Shown here: one piece after another, positions 1 through 7,257 of the stretch | Position numbering within the stretch: the stretch's first letter is position 1 | Layout: every line of letters begins with the position of its first letter | DNA from: CAZTXD01 sp964617995 | GTDB taxonomy: Bacteria > Actinomycetota > Acidimicrobiia > Spongiisociales > ZC4RG35 | Assembly (NCBI GenBank): GCA_964617995.1 | Contig: CAZTXD010000128.1 | Span: 1-10,603 of the forward strand | Direction of reading: 5' to 3' | DNA: 10,603 bases | Notes under the pieces: model-generated | Told to the model about the DNA's origin: nothing | The model's database searches: none | What the model saw: only the letters and a program-made list of their open reading frames with translations | Program-made: the position numbers and the translations under genes

Positions 1-48
1 TTTTCGCGCATCGAAGGCGCGCTATCGCGCGCATTCGATGCGCGAAAA
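1..48. repeat. Long perfect hairpin just upstream of cysN
   Basis: Positions 1-15 and 34-48 are exact reverse complements (15 bp, TTTTCGCGCATCGAA on the left). After one G/A mismatch (16 and 33), the stem continues with GCGCGC at 17-22 pairing with GCGCGC at 27-32 around a TATC loop. The right arm ends 5 nt before the GGGGAGG ribosome binding site of cysN, so in RNA the hairpin would sit directly against the initiation region. The ends are TTTT on the left and AAAA on the right, so in either direction the stem is not followed by a U-tract as in a classical intrinsic terminator. It could be an mRNA-processing or attenuation element between cysD and cysN, a terminator of an unseen upstream gene, or a dispersed palindromic repeat. 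The arms might continue left of the window edge. Confidence 0.8.
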
Positions 49-53
49 CGGGC

Positions 54-60
54 GGGGAGG
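54..60 (+). promoter_or_regulatory. Ribosome binding site of cysN
   Basis: GGGGAGG lies 6 nt before the GTG at 67. It decides for the GTG start over the in-frame ATG at 76, which would have a spacing of 15 nt. The site is 5 nt downstream of the hairpin ending at 48. Confidence 0.75.
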
Positions 61-66
61 CCGCAC

Positions 67-1356
67 GTGACATCGATGGTCGCCGACCCCAAGAACATGG
101 AGCTGGTGCGTCTGGCCACGACCGGCTCGGTGGACGACGGCAAGTCGACCCTGATCGGTCGGCTGCTGTTCGACACCAAGCAGATCTTCCAGGACCAGAT
201 GGAGGCGATCGAGGACGCCTCCCGCCGGCGCGGCACCGACTATGTCGACCTGGCGCTTCTCACCGACGGCCTGCGAGCCGAGCGTGAGCAGGGCATCACC
301 ATCGACGTCGCTTATCGCTATTTCGCCACGCCCAAGCGAAAGTTCGTCCTCGCTGACACCCCCGGCCACATCCAGTACACCCGCAACATGGTGACCGGTG
401 CCTCCACCGCCGACATAGCCCTGATTCTCGTCGACGCCCGTCACGGTGTCATCGAGCAGACCCGCCGCCACTCCTTCCTGGCGTCGCTCCTCCAGGTTCC
501 ACACCTGGTGCTGTGCGTAAACAAGATGGACCTGGTCGACTGGTCACAGGACCGCTACGAGGAGATAGTCGACGACTTCCGCCAGTTCGCCTCCCGTCTG
601 ACCATCCACGACCTTCGCTTCGTCCCCGTGTCGGCCCTCGAAGGCGACAACATCGTCGACGAGTCCGAACGGATGCCCTGGTACAACGGGCCGTCGGTTC
701 TCCATCTCCTCGAGGAGATCCATATCGGTTCCGACCGCAACATGATCGACTGCCGTTTCCCGGTCCAGTACGTGATCCGACCCCACACCCTGGAGAACCA
801 GGACTACCGGGGCTACGCCGGCATGATCGCCGGTGGCGTGTGGAAGCCGGGCGACGACGTCGTGGTCCTGCCGTCGGGGTTCGAGTCCACCATCGCCTCG
901 ATCGACACCCACGACGGTCCGGTGGCGGAGGCGGTGCCCCCCATGTCGGTGACGATCCGTCTCGCCGACGACATCGACGTGTCCCGGGGAGACATGATCT
1001 GCCGGCCCAACAACCGCCCTCACTCCGGTCAGGACATCGACGCCATGGTCTGCTGGATGTCCGAGACGCCGACGCTGCGTCCGGGGATGAAGCTGGCCGT
1101 CAAGCACACCACCCGCTGGGCGCGGGCGATCGTCAAGGACCTCCAGTATCGGCTCGACATCAACTCCCTGCACCGCGACGAGGACGCCGCCGGGCTCGAC
1201 CTCAACGAGATCGGGCGCATCAGCCTGCGGACCACCCATCAGCTCTTCTTCGACGAGTACCGGCGCAACCGGGAGACCGGTTCGCTGATCCTCGTCGACG
1301 AGGCCTCCAACAACACCGTCGGGGCGGGAATGATCATCGGCCCTTCCGGGTCATGA
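67..1356 (+). CDS. cysN: Sulfate adenylyltransferase subunit 1 (GTPase subunit, CysN)
   Basis: This is the GTP-hydrolysing subunit of ATP sulfurylase. With CysD it turns sulfate and ATP into APS and pyrophosphate, the first step of cytoplasmic sulfate activation. The 429-residue product has the GTPase motifs in order: P-loop GSVDDGKS at residues 20-27, DTPGH (G3) at 97-101 and NKMD (G4) at 152-155, with a likely G5 region (VSALEGD) near 192. A beta-barrel EF-Tu domain-2-like part follows (GGVWKPGDDVVVLPSG, around 256-271). It is shorter than E. coli CysN (about 475 residues), but all core motifs are present and it ends normally. The GTG at 67 is chosen because GGGGAGG sits 6 nt upstream. The stop overlaps the cysC start by 4 bp (ATGA), so the two are co-translated. 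cysD should lie just left of the window. The alternative, an unrelated translational GTPase, is unlikely given the CysN-type P-loop and the cysC neighbour. Confidence 0.96.
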   Translation: MTSMVADPKNMELVRLATTGSVDDGKSTLIGRLLFDTKQIFQDQMEAIEDASRRRGTDYVDLALLTDGLRAEREQGITIDVAYRYFATPKRKFVLADTPGHIQYTRNMVTGASTADIALILVDARHGVIEQTRRHSFLASLLQVPHLVLCVNKMDLVDWSQDRYEEIVDDFRQFASRLTIHDLRFVPVSALEGDNIVDESERMPWYNGPSVLHLLEEIHIGSDRNMIDCRFPVQYVIRPHTLENQDYRGYAGMIAGGVWKPGDDVVVLPSGFESTIASIDTHDGPVAEAVPPMSVTIRLADDIDVSRGDMICRPNNRPHSGQDIDAMVCWMSETPTLRPGMKLAVKHTTRWARAIVKDLQYRLDINSLHRDEDAAGLDLNEIGRISLRTTHQLFFDEYRRNRETGSLILVDEASNNTVGAGMIIGPSGS

Positions 1357-1952
1357 GCGACAACCTCACCTGGCATTCGGGAACGGTGCCGGCAGCCGAC
1401 CGCCACCGCGTCACGGGAGGGCCCGGTGCGACGGTGTGGCTGACGGGGCTGTCCGGCTCGGGCAAGTCGACCATCGCCGCCCGGCTGGAACAGGAGCTGG
1501 TGGCGTCGGGCCGAGCCGCCTATCGCCTCGACGGCGACAACGTCCGCCACGGCCTCAACGGGGACCTGGGATTCACGGCGGAGGACCGCAGCGAGAACAT
1601 CCGGCGCATCGGCGAGGTGGCCCGCCTCTTCGCCGATGCCGGGGTGGTGGCGCTGGTGCCCGTCATCAGCCCGTACCGGGCCGATCGCCAGCGTGCCCGT
1701 CGGATCCACGCCGAAGCAGGCTTGGCCTTCGTGGAGGTCTTCGTCGACACGCCCCTCGAGGTGTGCGAGGCACGCGACCCGAAGGGTCTCTACGCCAAGG
1801 CCCGGGCAGGGGAGATCACCGGGTTCACCGGCGTCGACGACCCCTACGAGCCGCCGCTCGATCCGGAACTGGTGATCGACACGACCGAGGTCTTCGTCGA
1901 CGAGGCGGTGACGAAGGTCAGGGCCCTCCTCCCGCCTGCACGTTTTCTGTGA
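1353..1952 (+). CDS. cysC: Adenylylsulfate kinase (APS kinase, CysC)
   Basis: This enzyme phosphorylates APS with ATP to give PAPS, the sulfate donor for reduction or sulfation, and acts right after CysN/CysD. The 199-residue protein has the Walker A motif GLSGSGKST at residues 32-40, the APS-kinase signature DGDNVRHGLN at 60-69, and the family motifs VISPYRADR, DPKGLYAKARAGEITGFTG and DDPYEPP. Length is typical for a stand-alone kinase. The ATG at 1353 overlaps the cysN stop (ATGA), and the upstream Shine-Dalgarno is weak, so translation is probably coupled to cysN. The last codons and the TGA stop (1950-1952) lie inside the left arm of a 22-bp inverted repeat, so the final residues may owe their sequence to that repeat. 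Without the ATGA start, the same frame could be extended upstream through cysN, but that part is out-of-frame shadow. Confidence 0.96.
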   Translation: MSDNLTWHSGTVPAADRHRVTGGPGATVWLTGLSGSGKSTIAARLEQELVASGRAAYRLDGDNVRHGLNGDLGFTAEDRSENIRRIGEVARLFADAGVVALVPVISPYRADRQRARRIHAEAGLAFVEVFVDTPLEVCEARDPKGLYAKARAGEITGFTGVDDPYEPPLDPELVIDTTEVFVDEAVTKVRALLPPARFL

Positions 1953-1991
1953 ACGGAAACTTGGCTGAGAGCCAAGTTTCCGTTCACAGAA
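1945..1991. terminator. Perfect 22-bp inverted repeat; probable bidirectional terminator
   Basis: Positions 1945-1966 and 1970-1991 are perfect reverse complements separated by the 3-nt loop GAG. The left arm starts TTCTGTGAAC and contains the cysC stop codon. The repeat lies between convergent genes (cysC ending at 1952 and the minus-strand gene ending at 2031), which fits a shared terminator. There is no long T-run on the right side (ACAGCC follows), so it would be a stem-only terminator in the rightward direction. Leftward, the arm is followed by AAAACG, again without a U-tract. A 22-bp perfect stem is longer than usual for a terminator, so a mobile palindromic repeat inserted at the gene end is a real alternative. 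Confidence 0.7.
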
Positions 1992-2030
1992 CAGCCGACG
2001 GACGGTAGGTCGTCCGAGCTCAGTCCTCCG

Positions 2031-2291
2031 TCAGCAGTTGGTGCCCTGCGGGGCAGCCTGGCTGTTGACGGCACCGGGGAAGTCGGCCACACCGAATGGG
2101 CTGGCGGTGACCATGATCGGGGCCGCCGGACGCCCGTTGTCGATGGCATGGCGGGATCCGATCGCTCCGGCGGCGACCCCGTCAGGCGCACACCCCGCCT
2201 CGGCTACCAGGTGCACGTCGGCGACCGCTGGGGCGGCGGCCATCATCAGACCCAGCACCAGGACGACCACCAGCACGATATGCCTTCTCAT
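2031..2291 (-). CDS. Small secreted protein of unknown function
   Basis: This predicted 86-residue exported protein is not one I recognise. The N-terminus is a textbook signal peptide: MRRH, then a hydrophobic run of V/L/G/M residues (about 5-17), then an Ala-rich region with a likely signal-peptidase cut after AVA (residue 24). The mature part is about 62 residues, rich in Ala, Gly and Pro, with only two cysteines: Cys34 and Cys86, the last residue. They could form a disulfide that closes the chain. No lipobox sits at the cleavage region. The ATG at 2291 is preferred over an in-frame ATG 24 nt upstream because GAGAGGAG lies 7 nt before it. It lies 78 bp downstream of the coiled-coil membrane protein gene on the same strand and may be co-transcribed with it. 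It converges on cysC across the long palindrome. Confidence 0.72.
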   Translation of the reverse strand: MRRHIVLVVVLVLGLMMAAAPAVADVHLVAEAGCAPDGVAAGAIGSRHAIDNGRPAAPIMVTASPFGVADFPGAVNSQAAPQGTNC

Positions 2292-2298
2292 CCGTTTT

Positions 2299-2306
2299 CT
2301 CCTCTC
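2299..2306 (-). promoter_or_regulatory. Ribosome binding site of the small secreted protein gene
   Basis: On the minus strand GAGAGGAG is followed by 7 nt (AAAACGG) and then ATG. It lies inside the longer reading frame that begins at 2315, so it decides for the start at 2291. Confidence 0.65.
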
Positions 2307-2369
2307 GTCGGGCATCCCCTCAGTACCTGTACGGAGGTGTGGGCTGATCAGTTCCCGGGACCACGGAGA

Positions 2370-2708
2370 TCAGCCGAAGAACATCCCCGTGATGAAGGTG
2401 GCGACCACGAGGAACAACCCGCCGACGAGAGCCAGGAAGAGACGGTCGATCCTCTGATTCATGGCGGCCAACCCGCCGTGAAGCTCGTCCCGAAGACCCC
2501 TCAGTTCCGAGCGGAAGTCCTCCATCTCCGAGCGGAGCAGCTGGACCTCGCCCGTCAGGCGCGTCTCAGAGGCCAGGAGGTCGGACCTCGTGGCCGGGTT
2601 CTCCGCTTCAGTGGGAAGGTACGACATCAGCGTGTCGGCGTTGGTGTCACCTATGACCCGACGCAACTCATTGTAGAGAGCGTTGTGGGCCGCCTGAGAG
2701 ATCGGCAT
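2370..2708 (-). CDS. Small coiled-coil protein with C-terminal membrane anchor, function unknown
   Basis: This 112-residue protein has no recognised function. Residues 1-32 form a head containing ALYNELRRVIGDTNADTLMSYLP. Residues 42-88 are rich in Leu, Glu and Arg with heptad-like spacing (RLTGEVQLLRSEMEDFRSEL and onward), as expected for a coiled coil. Residues 90-111 are a single hydrophobic segment (LFLALVGGLFLVVATFITGMFF). The likely topology is a tail-anchored, oligomeric protein with its coiled coil in the cytoplasm. I have an impression of small bacterial proteins with the same head and layout, but cannot name a family. The start at 2708 is chosen because the 20 extra residues of the longer frame (from 2768) look non-coding and lack a spaced ribosome binding site. 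The start at 2708 also has only a weak Shine-Dalgarno. A -35/-10 candidate lies just upstream. Confidence 0.75.
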   Translation of the reverse strand: MPISQAAHNALYNELRRVIGDTNADTLMSYLPTEAENPATRSDLLASETRLTGEVQLLRSEMEDFRSELRGLRDELHGGLAAMNQRIDRLFLALVGGLFLVVATFITGMFFG

Positions 2709-2718
2709 GGCGTCACCC

Positions 2719-2747
2719 AACCTAAGACACCGCCACCATGGCTTCAA
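2719..2747 (-). promoter_or_regulatory. Candidate promoter of the coiled-coil protein gene
   Basis: On the minus strand TTGAAG (2747-2742) is separated by exactly 17 nt from TAGGTT (2724-2719), which fits the actinobacterial TANNNT -10 form. The start codon at 2708 is 10 nt further on, so the transcript would have a leader of only a few bases. This is matched by eye to sigma-70-type consensus and is not strong. Confidence 0.35.
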
Positions 2748-2796
2748 GGGGGTCGCGCCGGTTCTCATCCGGGAGTGTCGTCGCTCTCCACGTGGG

Positions 2797-2802
2797 TACC
2801 CT
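2797..2802 (+). promoter_or_regulatory. Candidate -10 box for leaderless transketolase mRNA
   Basis: TACCCT fits TANNNT and ends 8 nt before the tkt ATG at 2811, so transcription would start at or within a few bases of the A of ATG. No good Shine-Dalgarno is present in the same stretch, which agrees with leaderless translation, common in Actinomycetota. No clear -35 was found. Confidence 0.35.
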
Positions 2803-2810
2803 GGGCTGCC

Positions 2811-4766
2811 ATGAGCTCACACTCCTCCACCGAAGACCTCGTTGTCGCCGTCATCAAGGGACTGGCGATGGACGCCGTCCAGAAGGCCAAGTCGGGGCAT
2901 CCGGGAATGCCGATGGGCATGTCCGACATCGCCGTCACCCTGTGGGGCCACTATCTCGTGGTCGACCCCGACCATCCCACCTGGGAGGACCGCGACCGCC
3001 TCGTCGTCTCCAACGGCCACGGCTCGATGCTCCTCTACTCGCTGCTGCACCTCTCCGGCTTCCCCATGCCGATGGACCAGCTCCGGGAGTTCCGCCAGTT
3101 CGGGTCCCACACCGCCGGCCACCCGGAGATCGACCAGGAGCTGGGCATCGAGATGACCACCGGCCCGCTCGGTCAGGGCTTCGGAACGGGCGTGGGCATG
3201 GCCATCGCCGAGGCCCATCTACGGGCCCGGGTCGGCCCCGAACTGGTCGACCATCGCACCTATGGCTTCGTCTCCGACGGGGACCTGATGGAGGGCATCT
3301 CGGCCGAGTCGTCCTCACTGGCCGGGCATCTGGGCCTGGGGCGCCTCCTCTACTACTACGACGACAACGACATCTCCATCGACGGCGACACCGACATCAC
3401 CTTCAGCGAGGATGTGGCGAAGCGGTTCGAGGCGGTCGGCTGGCATGTCATCGACATCGATGGCCACGACCGCCTGGCGGTGGCGGAGGCGACCGAGGCG
3501 GCCCAGGCGATCGAGGACCAGCCGTCGCTCCTCATCTGCCACACCCACATCGGCCATTCGGCGCCCAACGCCCAGGACACCGCCAAGGCCCACGGGAACC
3601 CTCTCGGAGAGGACGAGGTGAGAGCCACCAAGGAGCTGATCGGCCTCCCCCCCGACGAGCATTTCCACGTTCCCGACGAGGCGTACGAGTTCTTCACCCG
3701 AGCGATGCGGCGGGGCCGCGATGCCCACCGGGCATGGGAGGAGCGCCGCTCGGGAGCAGACGGCGAGTCCGTCAAGCTCTGGAATGCGCTCTACGACAGC
3801 TCCCCGGTGACGCTGGAGGGGCCGCGTTACGAGGTGGGCGAAGCGGTGGCCACCCGCAACGTCAACAAGGACCTCTTCGGGGAGATCTCCGACAAGGTCC
3901 CGGGATTCGTGGGAGGGGCGGCCGACCTGGTGGAGTCGACCAAGACCGAGATAGACCTCGAGCATGCGGTGACGGCGTCTCATCCCGGCGGCCGCGACAT
4001 CCGCTTCGGCGTTCGCGAGCACGCCATGGGGACCATCACCAACGGGATCGCCGTGCATGGTGGGCTGCGTCCGTACGGGGCGACCTTCTTCGTGTTCAGC
4101 GACTACATGCGCCCGGCGGTGCGCATCTCGGCGCTGATGTCTGCCCCTTCGATCTGGGTGTGGACCCACGACTCGATCTTCCTGGGTGAGGACGGCCCGA
4201 CCCATCAGCCCATCGAGCACCTGGCTTCGCTGCGGGCCATGCCCCACATGTGGGTGATCCGCCCCGCCGACGCCACCGAGACGGTGGAGGCGTGGGAGGT
4301 GGCTCTCAACCGACACGACGGGCCGGTGGCCCTCCTCCAGACCCGCCAGGGAGTCCCGGTGCTGGATCGCCCCCGGGGAGGCGTCGACCGGGGCGGGTAT
4401 GTGCTGCGGCCCGGCGACGACGTGGTCGTGGTCGCCACCGGCAGCGAGGTCCACGTCGCCCTGGGTGCCGCCGACCTGATGGCAGACCAGGGGATCTCGG
4501 CGCGGGTGGTGAGCATGCCGTGCTGGGAGCTGTTCTTCGCCCAGGACGACGGCTATCGGAACGAGGTCCTGGGAGAGGGGATCCCCCGGGTGTCGGTGGA
4601 GGCGGCGGCCACGCTGGGATGGGAGAGGGTCGTCGGCGCCGACGGGCTGATGATCGGTGTCGACCACTTCGGAGCGTCGGCCCCCTGGCAACGCATTGCC
4701 GAGGAGTGGGGCTTCACCGCCGAGTCGGTCGCCTCCCGCATCGCCACCTGGCTCCACCACCGCTGA
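2811..4766 (+). CDS. tkt: Transketolase
   Basis: This thiamine-diphosphate enzyme moves two-carbon ketol units between sugar phosphates in the non-oxidative pentose phosphate pathway, in the cytoplasm. The 651-residue product is full length for the family (about 650-690). Visible landmarks are KSGHPGMPMGM near residues 27-37, GPLGQG at 118-123, the ThDP/Mg motif GDLMEG at 157-162 with metal-ligand candidates D158 and N186 (DDN at 184-186), HIGHSAPNAQDTAKAHG, the catalytic Glu403 in VREH (401-404), and THDSIFLGEDGPTHQP from residue 452. The ATG at 2811 is chosen because family similarity starts within the first 15 residues. The same frame runs open upstream to 2148, but that extension overlaps two minus-strand genes and looks non-coding. 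Ribosome binding site is weak; a -10-like TACCCT sits just upstream. tal, zwf or other pathway genes are not in the window. Confidence 0.97.
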   Translation: MSSHSSTEDLVVAVIKGLAMDAVQKAKSGHPGMPMGMSDIAVTLWGHYLVVDPDHPTWEDRDRLVVSNGHGSMLLYSLLHLSGFPMPMDQLREFRQFGSHTAGHPEIDQELGIEMTTGPLGQGFGTGVGMAIAEAHLRARVGPELVDHRTYGFVSDGDLMEGISAESSSLAGHLGLGRLLYYYDDNDISIDGDTDITFSEDVAKRFEAVGWHVIDIDGHDRLAVAEATEAAQAIEDQPSLLICHTHIGHSAPNAQDTAKAHGNPLGEDEVRATKELIGLPPDEHFHVPDEAYEFFTRAMRRGRDAHRAWEERRSGADGESVKLWNALYDSSPVTLEGPRYEVGEAVATRNVNKDLFGEISDKVPGFVGGAADLVESTKTEIDLEHAVTASHPGGRDIRFGVREHAMGTITNGIAVHGGLRPYGATFFVFSDYMRPAVRISALMSAPSIWVWTHDSIFLGEDGPTHQPIEHLASLRAMPHMWVIRPADATETVEAWEVALNRHDGPVALLQTRQGVPVLDRPRGGVDRGGYVLRPGDDVVVVATGSEVHVALGAADLMADQGISARVVSMPCWELFFAQDDGYRNEVLGEGIPRVSVEAAATLGWERVVGADGLMIGVDHFGASAPWQRIAEEWGFTAESVASRIATWLHHR

Positions 4767-4784
4767 CCCGTCCCGGTCGGGGTC
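4765..4784 (+). terminator. Weak GC-rich hairpin at the end of tkt
   Basis: Starting in the tkt stop codon, GACCC (4765-4769) can pair with GGGTC (4780-4784), or CCCG (4767-4770) with CGGG (4778-4781). There is no T-run after it. Position immediately after the stop and before a convergent gene suggests termination, but the stem is short. Confidence 0.3.
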
Positions 4785-4980
4785 ATCCGACGTGGCCTAC
4801 CCACCCACCTCAGTCTGGTCCGAGATCGCGCGCGCGGAGAGTGGTCAATCGAGTCCGCGGTCAGCGTCCTCCAGAAGCTACCGCCTGTCGCCAGAGCAGG
4901 TCACACTCGAATCCTCTGGGATGATGCCTCTCCACGGACTCGTACACTCTCAGGTTGCGCCAGCAGTCGCCCCGCGATAA
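4785..4980. other. Intergenic stretch between convergent genes
   Basis: About 200 bp between the ends of tkt and the minus-strand regulator. I see no coding signal on either strand: the frames that run through it are tails of out-of-frame shadows. There is a short alternating CG run (CGCGCGCG near 4829-4836), and CCAGAG/CTCTGG can pair around 4892-4920 with a large loop. No tRNA or repeat was recognised. Confidence 0.5.
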
Positions 4981-4999
4981 GGGACTTGAGTCGAGCCCC
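4977..4999 (-). terminator. Candidate terminator of the minus-strand regulator
   Basis: On the minus strand, 2 nt after the stop codon, GGGGCT (4999-4994) can pair with AGTCCC (4986-4981), including one G-U pair, around a 7-nt loop, followed by TTAT. It is a short stem with a poor U-tract; the position right after the stop is the main argument. Confidence 0.35.
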
Positions 5000-5001
5000 G
5001 G

Positions 5002-7248
5002 TCAGGATAGAGCGTAAGTGATCGCTCGATCACGGGACATCTCCCGTCCCTGGTCGAATAGCTCCTGTGCGCGGTCTTCTCCTAACGCAGCCTGGGCGTT
5101 CTCGAGCTTCTCCATCCGTTCTTCGGCAACTCCAAGCCCGATTCCGCTCTCATCCTCCATAGCTCTCATGGCGCCGGCCAGAACGAGCGCCCTCTCGAAG
5201 TCTCCTTGGAGGATCGCGAGTTCGACGTAGTCACGTAGGTGGAGCACCACCCCCGAGATGTCGCCGGCGGCATCGAAGAGACCGATCCCGGCGTCGAGAT
5301 GAGATCGAGCTGACTCGAAGTCATCGAGGTATAGCAACGACCAACCCAGCATGCGATGCACCCAGCCCAGCATGAAGGTGTCGTCGAGGGTCTCATAGAT
5401 CGCCAGAGCCCTTTCATAGGCGACCACCGCTTCTTCGTCTCGCCCTAAGGCATGCGCCACCGTGCCCCACGCCCAGTTGCTCCGAGCCACTCCCTCCTTG
5501 TCGTCGAGACGCTCGAAGATTTCCCGGGCCTGGTTTGCATAACGAAGGGCGGTCTCGGGCTCAGGCATGTCACCGTATGCATATGCGGTGATGGCGTTGT
5601 ATAGGGCGTCGGCGACGTCACCATCGCTTCCATGAGACCTGGCGATGTCCAGGGCTTCCTCGTAGTGCGCCCTCGCCTCCGCCATGTCGGCCTTCCAATA
5701 GGCGATACCTCCCGCGGCTTCGAGGGTTCGGGCCCGGGTCAGGGGGTCTTGACCATCGATCGCCAGGACCTCTGAGGCCCACCGGAGTCCTTCCTCCGGA
5801 TCGCCCCGCATGTGCCAATAACGCCAGAGTCCGGCCAAGAGATTCGATGCAAGTTTCGGCTCATCGTTTTCGATTGCCCAGCTCAGAGCGGCACGTGAGT
5901 TGCCGAGGTCGTTGTCGAGGCGTCGCAGCCAGATATCTGCGTCGGGTTGGGTGAGCTGTGGACCGGCCTCTTCGGCCTGCCGGACATACCACTCGCAGTG
6001 GCCTGCTGCGGTCCCAACGAGTTCGCCGGTTTCATTCAGTCTCTCCCGGGCGTAAGCCCGCATCGTCTCGAGAAGACGAAAACGTGGCTCTTCCAAATCC
6101 GGCGTGGCGAGGATCATCGACTTCCACACCAGTGAGCCGAGAATCTCCTGAACCTGTTCAATGTCGATCTCAGAGTCGGAGGACACGGCTTCTGCAGCTT
6201 TGAGCGAGAAGCTGCCGGCGAACACTCCGAGCCGGTTGTACACAGCGGCCTCGCGCTCGGAGAGCAGGTCGTATGACCAGTCGAGTGCCGTTCGCAGGGT
6301 CGATTTTGGGGGTGCATTTGCTCGGCGGCTTCCAAGAAGTCGGAAACGCTGATCCAGGCGAGTGCCTACTTCTTCGGGTGTGAGATGGGCTAGTTGGACG
6401 GCGGCGAGCTCGATGGCGAGAGGGAGGCCGTCGAGTCGTCGACAGATCTGGGTCACAGCATCCTGGTGGCGCTCGACCAGCTCAAGATCGGATCTGACCG
6501 CCTCGGCTCGTTCGACCAGTAAGCGCACGGACTCGACTTCGCCGGGCGGTTTCGATCCCCCGTTGGGTAGTTCGAGAGGGGGCACCACGAGCAGGGACTC
6601 GGCGGGTGTGGCAAAGCCCTGGCGGCTCGTCGCCAGGATTCTGATGTCCGGACACTCTGCGAGGACTCGGTCTACCAGTGCGGCGGCACCACCGACCACG
6701 TGCTCACAGTTGTCCAGCACGACCAGGGCATCACGCTGGGAGAGGTAGCTGACTACCTGGTCTTCAGAGGAGCCGGGCGAACCTGCTGTTCCACCAAGCC
6801 CAATCGACGTCGCCACCGTGGCTGCCACGAACTTTGGATCGTTCAGCGGTATGAGGTCCACGAACACGGCCCCGTTCCGGAAATCCGGTGCGAGGCGGTT
6901 CCCTGTCTCGATGGCCAGGCGTGTCTTTCCCGAACCCGCCACACCTGACAAGGTCACCAGCCGGTTCACCGACAATCGTTTCACGATCTCGTCGAGCAGG
7001 CTCCGCCGACCGATCAGCGATGTCGACGGGACGGGAAATCCTCTCAGTGCAGCTGCGGGGGCGAACTGAACCAGGTCGCGCCGGGTGGCAGCGTCCAGTT
7101 TCCGGAGCAAGGAGGAGACGTGGCTCTCCACCGTGCGCACCGAGATGTACAGGCGCTCGCCGATTTCACCGTTGGAGAGTCGTTCCCCGAGGAGGGCCAG
7201 CACCTCCCGCTCTCTCACCGTCACGCCTGCCTGGTCGAGACGGTCCAT
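5002..7248 (-). CDS. LuxR-type HTH / STAND ATPase / TPR transcriptional regulator
   Basis: This is a 748-residue signal-responsive regulator, predicted cytoplasmic and DNA-binding. Residues 9-62 form a LuxR/GerE-type HTH (VREREVLALL, then YISVRTVESHVSSLLRKL). An NB-ARC-like STAND ATPase of the COG3903 type follows: GRR near 80, Walker A GVAGSGKTR at 102-110, FVDLIPLNDP at 129-138, Walker B ALVVLDNCEHV at 174-184, ILATSR at 204-209 and GLPLAIELAA at 274-283. A winged-helix-like part (YDLLSEREAAVYNRLGVFAGSF) comes next, then TPR-like helical repeats from about 440 to the end. In MalT-type LAL regulators the HTH is C-terminal; here the order is reversed. Family knowledge suggests ligand- and ATP-driven oligomerisation controls DNA binding. 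The start at 7248 is the only sensible ATG: an in-frame TAG lies 15 nt upstream. No good Shine-Dalgarno is seen. It is divergent from the rhodanese fragment and may control it and the genes beyond. The ligand cannot be read from sequence. Confidence 0.9.
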   Translation of the reverse strand: MDRLDQAGVTVREREVLALLGERLSNGEIGERLYISVRTVESHVSSLLRKLDAATRRDLVQFAPAAALRGFPVPSTSLIGRRSLLDEIVKRLSVNRLVTLSGVAGSGKTRLAIETGNRLAPDFRNGAVFVDLIPLNDPKFVAATVATSIGLGGTAGSPGSSEDQVVSYLSQRDALVVLDNCEHVVGGAAALVDRVLAECPDIRILATSRQGFATPAESLLVVPPLELPNGGSKPPGEVESVRLLVERAEAVRSDLELVERHQDAVTQICRRLDGLPLAIELAAVQLAHLTPEEVGTRLDQRFRLLGSRRANAPPKSTLRTALDWSYDLLSEREAAVYNRLGVFAGSFSLKAAEAVSSDSEIDIEQVQEILGSLVWKSMILATPDLEEPRFRLLETMRAYARERLNETGELVGTAAGHCEWYVRQAEEAGPQLTQPDADIWLRRLDNDLGNSRAALSWAIENDEPKLASNLLAGLWRYWHMRGDPEEGLRWASEVLAIDGQDPLTRARTLEAAGGIAYWKADMAEARAHYEEALDIARSHGSDGDVADALYNAITAYAYGDMPEPETALRYANQAREIFERLDDKEGVARSNWAWGTVAHALGRDEEAVVAYERALAIYETLDDTFMLGWVHRMLGWSLLYLDDFESARSHLDAGIGLFDAAGDISGVVLHLRDYVELAILQGDFERALVLAGAMRAMEDESGIGLGVAEERMEKLENAQAALGEDRAQELFDQGREMSRDRAITYALS

Positions 7249-7257
7249 GGTCTCAAA

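Noticed and set aside
22..504. Long minus-strand open frame opposite cysN, and similar long frames opposite tkt (3315-4760) and within cysC and cysN.
   Set aside because: Shadows of high-GC coding sequence: no recognisable domains, low-complexity composition, and each overlaps a gene with clear motifs.
2148..2810. Upstream in-frame extension of the transketolase frame (221 extra residues).
   Set aside because: It overlaps two better-supported minus-strand genes, shows no transketolase similarity and would make the enzyme far too long.
4880..4925. A TCGAATCC stretch resembling a tRNA T-arm.
   Set aside because: The T-loop consensus is not met and no acceptor, D or anticodon arm can be drawn around it.
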